Shown: positions 7,861 to 11,204 of the stretch, piece after piece
Numbering within the stretch: the stretch's first letter is position 1
Layout of the letters: every line of letters starts with the position of its first letter
Assembly: GCA_001821375.1 (NCBI GenBank)
Contig: MHLG01000009.1
Location: 8,038 to 19,241 of the forward strand
Reading direction: 5' to 3'
DNA: 11,204 bases
DNA from: Candidatus Liptonbacteria bacterium RIFOXYD1_FULL_36_11
GTDB lineage: Bacteria; Patescibacteriota; Minisyncoccia; UBA6257; XYB1-36-10
The notes under the pieces: generated by a model
Seen by the model: only the letters and a program-made list of their open reading frames with translations
Told to the model about the DNA's origin: nothing
The model's database searches: none
Made by a program: the position numbers and the translations under genes

Positions 7861-7878
7861 CTTTTATTCTTTACTTCG

Positions 7879-7908
7879 TTAGAAATAATACCCCGCCGGA
7901 ATTTCTAA
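7879..7908 (+). repeat. Inverted repeat with GC-rich loop in the bL25 3' region
   Basis: TTAGAAAT (7879-7886) and ATTTCTAA (7901-7908) are perfect reverse complements that enclose a 14-nt loop containing CCCCGCCGG, the most GC-rich patch nearby. It lies between the bL25 stop and the intrinsic terminator. No T-run follows. It could be a 3' UTR structure that protects the mRNA or binds a factor; its function is unknown. Confidence 0.4.
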
Positions 7909-7933
7909 TAAGGTTTACTAATCAATTCTTATA

Positions 7934-7959
7934 AAAAAGCTGGCTTTTGCCAGCTTTTT
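7934..7959 (+). terminator. Intrinsic terminator after bL25
   Basis: An 11-bp perfect stem, AAAAAGCTGGC (7934-7944) with GCCAGCTTTTT (7949-7959), closes on a TTTT loop. Its 3' arm ends in five T residues. The flanking A and T tracts could allow it to act in both directions. It separates bL25 from the transglycosylase gene, whose own promoter follows 32 nt later. Confidence 0.85.
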
Positions 7960-7990
7960 CCACAACCCTCTCCTTAAAGCCATCTTTTTT

Positions 7991-7999
7991 TGTTATAAT
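7991..7999 (+). promoter_or_regulatory. Extended -10 promoter for near-leaderless transglycosylase mRNA
   Basis: TGTTATAAT is identical to the element at 2163-2171 and again ends exactly 8 nt before an ATG (8008). Transcription should begin between A8006 and A8008, so the mRNA leader would be 0-2 nt. No clear -35 hexamer is present. Its position after a terminator and before an isolated gene supports a real promoter. Confidence 0.75.
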
Positions 8000-8007
8000 C
8001 TTATAAT

Positions 8008-9465
8008 ATGAACTATCGGCGGAAACCGGCTGTTTTGCTTGATATAAGAAAAGAAAAAAGCCCCTTCTCAAAAATTAATAACCGCATCAACTTAAAACGC
8101 GGATTTGTCTTCGCGGATTTTCCATACTTTATAAAAATTTTAATTGTTTCTTTTTCTGTTTTTATCTTTTTCTTTGGCCCAATTTCCGAACCTAATCATT
8201 TTAACACCCTCATAGCCGCTGGGAGCGACTCCGAAAGGCAAGTATTGGAAAATCAACTAAAAGAACTTGAATTAGAAATATCTAATTACGAAACCACTAT
8301 AGAAAAATATCGCAGCCAAGGCTCCACTCTTAAATCCGAAATTAAATCTTTAGAAGCAAAAATGGCTAAAATAAACCTACAGATAAAAGCCACTCAACTT
8401 TCTTTATCAAGTCTTGATAATGAAATTAAAGACACTTCAAACAAAATAATTGTCACCGAAAAAAACATAAGCGACAACACGAACAAACTGTCTGAAATTC
8501 TTCAAAACATCCACGAAACCGACAACTCCGGCCTTGTTGAAATCCTTCTGAAAAATCCTAAACTTTCTGACTTCTTTGACGATGTTAATAATATTATTGC
8601 TGTCCAAAACAATCTGCGTATTACTTTAAACAATATTATTGGTTTTCGTGAAGATCTAGTAAATCAAAAGCAAAATCTAGCTTTGGAAAGGGAAGATATT
8701 TCCGCTCTTAAATCCTATCAAGATTCCCAGCGGCTAGTCGCGGAAAAAACTAAAAGCGAAAAAGACAACTTACTAAAAACAACTAAAGGCCAAGAGTCAA
8801 AATACCAAGAGCTTTTAACTAACACAAAACAAACTGCCGCTGAAATAAGAAGTAGAATCTTCCGCCTTTTAGGCGGCGGGGAATTGTCTTTTGAAGAAGC
8901 TTACAAACTTGCGAAATTTGCCGAAGATGCCACTGGTATCCGTGCCGCTTTCACTTTAGCAGTTTTAGACCACGAGTCTTCTATTGGAAAAAATGTTGGT
9001 AGTTGTTTCTATAAAACCGCTATGCATCCTACTCGCGACATTCCGGTTTTTCTTGAAATCTTAAAAGAGCTTAATCTTTCTCCGGATTCTGTAAAAGTTT
9101 CCTGTCCTATTTATTCTGACGGTTCTTATGGTGGAGCTATGGGTCCGGCGCAATTTATTCCTTCTACCTGGAATCTTTATGAAAATAGCATTGCAAAAAT
9201 TACCGGTAATAATCCTCCTTCTCCCTGGCGTAATATTGACGCTTTTGTCGCCACCGCCCTTTACTTAAAAGATTCTTATTATTCTTCTTCCTGCCGTTCT
9301 TATAGTCAGCAAATCCCGAGCCAAGCTCAAGTTTTACAAGAACGTTGCGCCGCCGCGCAATATTATGCCGGCAAACGCTGGTACACTTATCGCTTCGCTT
9401 ATGGCGACCCGGTAGTCAATAAAGCCAATCAATTCCAACAGGATATTAACGTTTTAACCAGTTGA
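8008..9465 (+). CDS. Membrane-anchored coiled-coil protein with C-terminal lytic transglycosylase-like domain
   Basis: This is a probable peptidoglycan-cleaving enzyme at the outer face of the cytoplasmic membrane. Its 485 residues start with a basic cytoplasmic segment (1-39). A single membrane helix follows (about 41-58, a signal anchor or uncleaved signal). Two long coiled-coil blocks (about 74-165 and 195-285) flank a short segment rich in Asn, Asp and Phe; the arrangement resembles the regulatory coiled coils of EnvC, CwlO and PcsB hydrolases. The C-terminal domain (about 296-480) has the lysozyme-fold pattern of SLT/MltB-type transglycosylases. The candidate catalytic acid is Glu323 in LAVLDHESSIG, and GAMGPAQFIPSTW (376-388) is the substrate-groove motif. 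Four cysteines (333, 366, 429, 447) occur only in this extracellular part and may form disulfides. The upstream promoter fixes the start. The gene ends in TGA. The transglycosylase assignment is by motif; the coiled-coil role is inferred. Confidence 0.82.
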   Translation: MNYRRKPAVLLDIRKEKSPFSKINNRINLKRGFVFADFPYFIKILIVSFSVFIFFFGPISEPNHFNTLIAAGSDSERQVLENQLKELELEISNYETTIEKYRSQGSTLKSEIKSLEAKMAKINLQIKATQLSLSSLDNEIKDTSNKIIVTEKNISDNTNKLSEILQNIHETDNSGLVEILLKNPKLSDFFDDVNNIIAVQNNLRITLNNIIGFREDLVNQKQNLALEREDISALKSYQDSQRLVAEKTKSEKDNLLKTTKGQESKYQELLTNTKQTAAEIRSRIFRLLGGGELSFEEAYKLAKFAEDATGIRAAFTLAVLDHESSIGKNVGSCFYKTAMHPTRDIPVFLEILKELNLSPDSVKVSCPIYSDGSYGGAMGPAQFIPSTWNLYENSIAKITGNNPPSPWRNIDAFVATALYLKDSYYSSSCRSYSQQIPSQAQVLQERCAAAQYYAGKRWYTYRFAYGDPVVNKANQFQQDINVLTS

Positions 9466-9677
9466 TTTCTACCGGAAAACATCCCTTGATTGAATTAATC
9501 AAAAAAACAAAAAACGAAAAAGAAAGTTTTATAAAAAAATTAAATAAAGAAATAGGGGATTCTTTAATAAACAATCTAAAAAATAGATATTTTGATACTT
9601 ATGAGAATATTTCGGAAGATTTAATTTTAACTGGTTACGAAAGTATTTTTCTTCCTTTAGATTCCTGTCAAAAATAA
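9462..9677 (+). CDS. Doubtful small ORF overlapping the transglycosylase stop
   Basis: A 71-codon frame begins with TTG in the TTGA overlap at the end of the transglycosylase gene and ends with TAA just before the 42-bp palindrome. The predicted product is highly charged (many Lys and Glu, no Trp, one Cys) and includes GKHPLIELIKKTKNEKESF near its N-terminus. It has no membrane segment and no family I recognise. The four-base start/stop overlap is typical of translational coupling, and the frame fills the space before the terminator exactly. Against it, there is no ATG anywhere in the frame, no Shine-Dalgarno, and the frame is short in AT-rich DNA. It could be a real cytoplasmic small protein or a decayed gene end. 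Confidence 0.35.
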   Translation: MISTGKHPLIELIKKTKNEKESFIKKLNKEIGDSLINNLKNRYFDTYENISEDLILTGYESIFLPLDSCQK

Positions 9678-9681
9678 AACA

Positions 9682-9723
9682 AAAACCTCACTTATCTCAC
9701 GATCGTGAGATAAGTGAGGTTTT
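9682..9723. terminator. 42-bp perfect palindrome, probable bidirectional terminator
   Basis: The sequence is a perfect palindrome centred on CGATCG (9700-9705), giving a 19-bp stem with a GATC loop in RNA. The outer arms are AAAA and TTTT, and each arm holds two CTCAC/GTGAG units spaced by TTAT or ATAA. It sits between convergent genes, the + strand transglycosylase block and the - strand release factor. Read on the - strand the stem is followed by T-rich sequence (TTTTTGTTTTATTTTT), so termination should be strongest for the release factor transcript. On the + strand only four T follow. Confidence 0.75.
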
Positions 9724-9799
9724 CTCACAGAAAACACAGAAAATTTTATTTTTCACCTATTTTTGAAAGTTTATCAACAAATAACTTACAAAATATTTA

Positions 9800-10519
9800 T
9801 TACTTGTTAAACGCTTCCATAATCTTATCTAAATCTCCATCCATTATCTTTTCTATATTATGCCACTTTTTTCCAATACGATGGTCAGTGATCCTGTCTT
9901 CCGGAAAATTATAAGTGCGTATTTTTTCAGACCTGTCCGCTGACCCGATTTGTTCTCTTCTTATTTGTGATATTTCTCCTACTTCTTGTTTCTTTTTTTC
10001 TTCAAAAAGTTTTGCTCGCAAAACTTCCATCGCTTTCTCGCGGTTGGCATGCTGTAATCTTTCCGACCGGCAAGATACTACAATACCAGTAGGCTTATGT
10101 AAAATTCTTACCGCCGTCTCCACTTTATTTACATTTTGCCCTCCCGGACCGCCTGCTCGGCAAAAGGTTACTTCTAAATCAAAATCTTTTATCTCAACTT
10201 CCTTTGGTTCCACTATTGGCAAAACTGCTACTGATGCTGTGGAAGTGTGAATACGGCCCGCTTTTTCAGTTGCTGGCACTCTTTGCACGCGGTGCACTCC
10301 CGACTCCTGTTTCAGACTTTCATAAACTCCCTCGCCCGAAATTTCTCCGCTGAAAGTTTTATAACCTCCAAGCGTTCCTGAACTTGAATCAAGCGCGACA
10401 AATTTCCATCTTTTTATCTCCGCATAACGATGATACATTCTTGCTAAATCGCCGGCAAAAATCGCCGCCTCGTCTCCTCCTGCTCCACCTCTTATTTCTA
10501 TTATTATTTTATTTATCAT
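9800..10519 (-). CDS. prfA: Peptide chain release factor 1, lacking N-terminal domain 1
   Basis: This class I release factor should recognise UAA/UAG in the ribosomal A site and trigger peptide release. Only 239 residues are present, against about 350-360 for usual RF1. The protein starts within the conserved IIIEIRGGAGGDEAAIFAGD, so the PCRF helical domain 1 is missing. The functional parts are intact: the RF1 tripeptide PAT in RVPATEKAGRIHTST (80-94), the catalytic GGQ (126-128) in RAGGPGGQNVNKVE, and the C-terminal TYNFPEDRITDHR (202-214). PAT rather than SPF identifies RF1, although the GGQ flank (GGPGGQNVNKVETAVRI) looks more RF2-like. An in-frame TGA at 10526-10528 lies three codons before the ATG, so the missing domain is not simply upstream in frame. 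The gene follows rpmE on the same strand, an order seen in other bacteria, but a terminator separates them and no clear promoter is visible. Confidence 0.9.
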   Translation of the reverse strand: MINKIIIEIRGGAGGDEAAIFAGDLARMYHRYAEIKRWKFVALDSSSGTLGGYKTFSGEISGEGVYESLKQESGVHRVQRVPATEKAGRIHTSTASVAVLPIVEPKEVEIKDFDLEVTFCRAGGPGGQNVNKVETAVRILHKPTGIVVSCRSERLQHANREKAMEVLRAKLFEEKKKQEVGEISQIRREQIGSADRSEKIRTYNFPEDRITDHRIGKKWHNIEKIMDGDLDKIMEAFNK

Positions 10520-10533
10520 AATGTCTCAAAAAC

Positions 10534-10559
10534 AAAAAGCAGGCAGCTACCTACTTTTT
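10534..10559 (-). terminator. Intrinsic terminator downstream of rpmE
   Basis: On the - strand an 11-bp stem forms between AAAAAGUAGGU and GCCUGCUUUUU around an AGCU loop, with two G-U wobbles. The sequence GTTTTT follows. On the + strand the same two positions become C-A mismatches, so the hairpin is strand-specific. An alternative outer stem pairs CAGGCAGC at the rpmE 3' end (10584-10591) with GCTGCCTG (10540-10547). It should limit transcription from bL31 into the release factor gene. Confidence 0.72.
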
Positions 10560-10573
10560 ATTTAGCTTATCTT

Positions 10574-10846
10574 TTATTTTTTTGCTGCCTGTTTTTCTTT
10601 CCTTGCCGCTTTTTTCTCGCTCTTTTTTCTTGGTTCTTTTTTCCCTGCTTCTGTTTTTCTTGCTTTGAATTTTTCTACTCTTCCTGCGGTGTCAATAATT
10701 TTTTCTTTTCCAGTATAAAACGGGTGGCATTCCGAACATATTTCCACATTTAAATTTGGCTTTGTTGCTCCTAATGTAATACTTGCTCCGCACACGCAAC
10801 TCACTTTCGCCTTTTCGTAATATTTTGGATGTATATCTTGTTTCAT
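10574..10846 (-). CDS. rpmE: 50S ribosomal protein bL31 (zinc-binding form)
   Basis: This small large-subunit protein bridges the central protuberance and the 30S head. Its 90 residues open with MKQDIHPKYYEKAKVSCVCG. The four zinc ligands Cys17, Cys19, Cys37 and Cys40 are intact (SCVCG and EICSECHPFYTG), placing it in the zinc-containing C+ class. The last 30 or so residues are a Lys/Arg-rich extension beyond the usual bL31 core of about 65-70 residues, likely RNA-binding. The start is fixed by alignment of the conserved N-terminus and by a good promoter that ends 9 nt before the ATG, giving a leader of only a few bases. It is divergent from the predicted rRNA promoter. Confidence 0.95.
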   Translation of the reverse strand: MKQDIHPKYYEKAKVSCVCGASITLGATKPNLNVEICSECHPFYTGKEKIIDTAGRVEKFKARKTEAGKKEPRKKSEKKAARKEKQAAKK

Positions 10847-10855
10847 ATTTTTGCT

Positions 10856-10884
10856 ATTGTATTATGTTTTTTTCTCTTTGGCAA
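10856..10884 (-). promoter_or_regulatory. Promoter for near-leaderless bL31 mRNA
   Basis: On the - strand TTGCCA (10884-10879) and TACAAT (10861-10856) are spaced by exactly 17 nt. Nine nt (AGCAAAAAT) lie between the -10 and the ATG, so the predicted leader is about 0-3 nt and there is no room for a Shine-Dalgarno. Confidence 0.72.
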
Positions 10885-10942
10885 GCTCTTATTTTTGCTT
10901 TACAACTTTATAAACTTTCTACTTTCTATTTTTTTTAAGCTC

Positions 10943-10972
10943 TTGACTTTTACTTCTCTTCTTCCTTATAAT
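10943..10972 (+). promoter_or_regulatory. Predicted rRNA operon promoter
   Basis: TTGACT (10943-10948) and TATAAT (10967-10972), 18 nt apart, form the strongest consensus promoter in the window. A T-rich run lies just upstream (10929-10936) and could act as an UP-type element. The predicted start is near 10979-10980. The boxA-like element and the 16S-like end downstream identify its likely target. Confidence 0.78.
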
Positions 10973-10994
10973 TACTCTTGCTTATAAGAATGAA

Positions 10995-11004
10995 TCTTTG
11001 ACAA
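10995..11004 (+). promoter_or_regulatory. boxA-like antitermination element
   Basis: TCTTTGACAA differs at one position from the TCTTTAACAA core of the E. coli rrn boxA and also resembles the Gram-positive form (TTCTTTGAAAACT). It lies about 15 nt after the predicted start, where NusB/S10 would load onto nascent rRNA. This supports the rrn operon call. Confidence 0.65.
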
Positions 11005-11058
11005 AACTTTCCGTCTCTTAAAAAGCAGGCGGACAGCAAATGTTATGTAAAATGTTTT

Positions 11059-11092
11059 ACGACAAAAAAGCAAAAGAGAGCTTTTTTGTTGT
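11059..11092 (+). other. Terminator-like hairpin in the rrn leader
   Basis: ACGACAAAAAAGC (11059-11071) pairs with GCTTTTTTGTTGT (11080-11092) over 13 positions including one G-U pair, around the loop AAAAGAGA. The GC-then-T6 3' arm resembles an intrinsic terminator, but no T-run follows the stem. Its 3' arm can alternatively pair with GGACAGCAAA at 11031-11040. Confidence 0.5.
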
Positions 11093-11105
11093 CCCAAGAA
11101 TTTCA

Positions 11106-11186
11106 AACGCGAACCATCGCGGACCTTATTAAACTTTACGGAATTTATTTTGTATAGTTTTTATTTGGCCGGCGAAGGTTCGCGTT
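11106..11186 (+). repeat. 10-bp inverted repeat immediately before 16S
   Basis: AACGCGAACC (11106-11115) and GGTTCGCGTT (11177-11186) are exact reverse complements, 61 nt apart. The second arm ends where the 16S-like sequence begins. A competing local hairpin, CGCGA-ACCA-TCGCG (11108-11121), uses part of the first arm. It may be a pre-16S processing or leader-folding stem. Confidence 0.5.
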
Positions 11187-11204
11187 ATATTGAGGATTTG
11201 ATCC
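11187..11204 (+). rRNA. rrs: 16S ribosomal RNA, first bases (partial)
   Basis: The final bases ATATTGAGGATTTGATCC resemble the 5' end of bacterial 16S rRNA. E. coli begins AAATTGAAGAGTTTGATC, and the universal forward primer site reads AGAGTTTGATC followed by CTGGCTCAG. The matching ATTGA and TTTGATCC blocks have near-identical spacing. The boxA-like element and strong promoter upstream support this. Only 18 bases are visible; the mature 5' end near 11187 is estimated by alignment with E. coli. Confidence 0.75.

Larger units (their letters stand above)
10980..11186 (+). other. rRNA operon leader region (no protein gene)
   Basis: This stretch of about 207 nt lies between the predicted rrn start site and the 16S 5' end. 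It holds a boxA-like element, the near-palindrome GTAAAA-TG-TTTTAC (11047-11060), a terminator-like hairpin (11059-11092) and a long-range inverted repeat that ends at the 16S start. It is less AT-rich toward its end than the intergenic DNA before it. Short frames exist here but lack good starts and conserved features. Confidence 0.65.

Noticed and set aside
9463..9465. UGA recoding (glycine in Gracilibacteria/SR1-type codes).
   Set aside because: TGA ends the transglycosylase gene right after its domain, conserved Gly positions use GGN codons, and no gene contains internal TGA.
9714..10250. + strand open frames opposite the release factor gene.
   Set aside because: They are shadows of RF1, whose conserved PAT and GGQ motifs fix the coding strand.
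10520..10573. The missing N-terminal domain of RF1 encoded just upstream.
   Set aside because: An in-frame TGA at 10526-10528 and a terminator hairpin occupy the space, and only 54 nt separate the gene from rpmE.
10998..11003. TTGACA as a second -35 element downstream of the rrn promoter.
   Set aside because: No -10 lies at 16-18 nt, and the sequence is part of the boxA-like TCTTTGACAA.
11040..11132. Short + strand frames in the rrn leader, for example one beginning MLCKMFYDKKAKESFF.
   Set aside because: About 30 codons, no Shine-Dalgarno, no recognisable protein, and overlapping RNA hairpins and a leader context explain the region better.
11131..11203. A - strand frame reading DQILNITRTFAGQIKTIQNK and ending in TAA, looking like the 3' end of a gene entering from the right edge.
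   Set aside because: The same bases match the 5' end of 16S rRNA and its leader stem on the + strand, downstream of a strong promoter and a boxA-like site.
1..11204. Mobile elements, CRISPR arrays, phage genes and tRNA genes.
   Set aside because: No transposase or integrase motifs, no regularly spaced direct repeats and no cloverleaf sequence were seen; gene content is core metabolism and translation.

Overview
The window looks like a chromosome segment of a Candidate Phyla Radiation (Patescibacteria), probably Parcubacteria-type, bacterium. This is an inference from several traits seen together: AT-rich DNA, very tight gene packing, a transketolase split into two genes, short or absent mRNA leaders, almost no Shine-Dalgarno sequences, and small ribosomal and termination genes. 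The standard code fits: TGG encodes Trp, and TGA occurs as a stop. I see no CRISPR, insertion sequence, phage or plasmid signature. The window reads as a core region.

Layout, left to right. Positions 3-440 hold the 3' end of a membrane protein gene that abuts a type IV pilus/type II secretion ATPase (pilB-like, 441-2150). Next comes a same-strand run of central-metabolism and transport genes: the two transketolase halves (2180-3034, 3079-4083), an Nramp-related metal transporter (4095-5408), a PfkB-family sugar kinase (5419-6450) and a 2,3-BPG-dependent phosphoglycerate mutase (6457-7143). Ribosomal protein bL25 (7198-7860) follows from its own promoter and ends at an intrinsic terminator. 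A membrane-anchored coiled-coil lytic transglycosylase (8008-9465) and a doubtful overlapping small ORF follow. A 42-bp perfect palindrome closes this strand.

On the opposite strand lie bL31 (rpmE, 10574-10846) and a release factor 1 lacking its N-terminal domain (prfA-like, 9800-10519), separated by a terminator. bL31 is divergent from a strong promoter at 10943-10972. That promoter appears to drive a ribosomal RNA operon: a boxA-like antitermination sequence lies just downstream, and the last 18 bases match the 5' end of 16S rRNA. The roughly 200-nt leader contains hairpins that are partly mutually exclusive.

How the genes work together: the transketolase pair, sugar kinase and phosphoglycerate mutase fit a reduced carbon metabolism built on the non-oxidative pentose phosphate route and lower glycolysis. 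The right part is a translation block (bL25, bL31, RF1, rrn). The most interesting points are the (near-)leaderless promoters with fixed -10 to ATG spacing, the rrn leader, the truncated RF1, the Nramp protein lacking canonical metal-site motifs, and the coiled-coil/lytic transglycosylase fusion.
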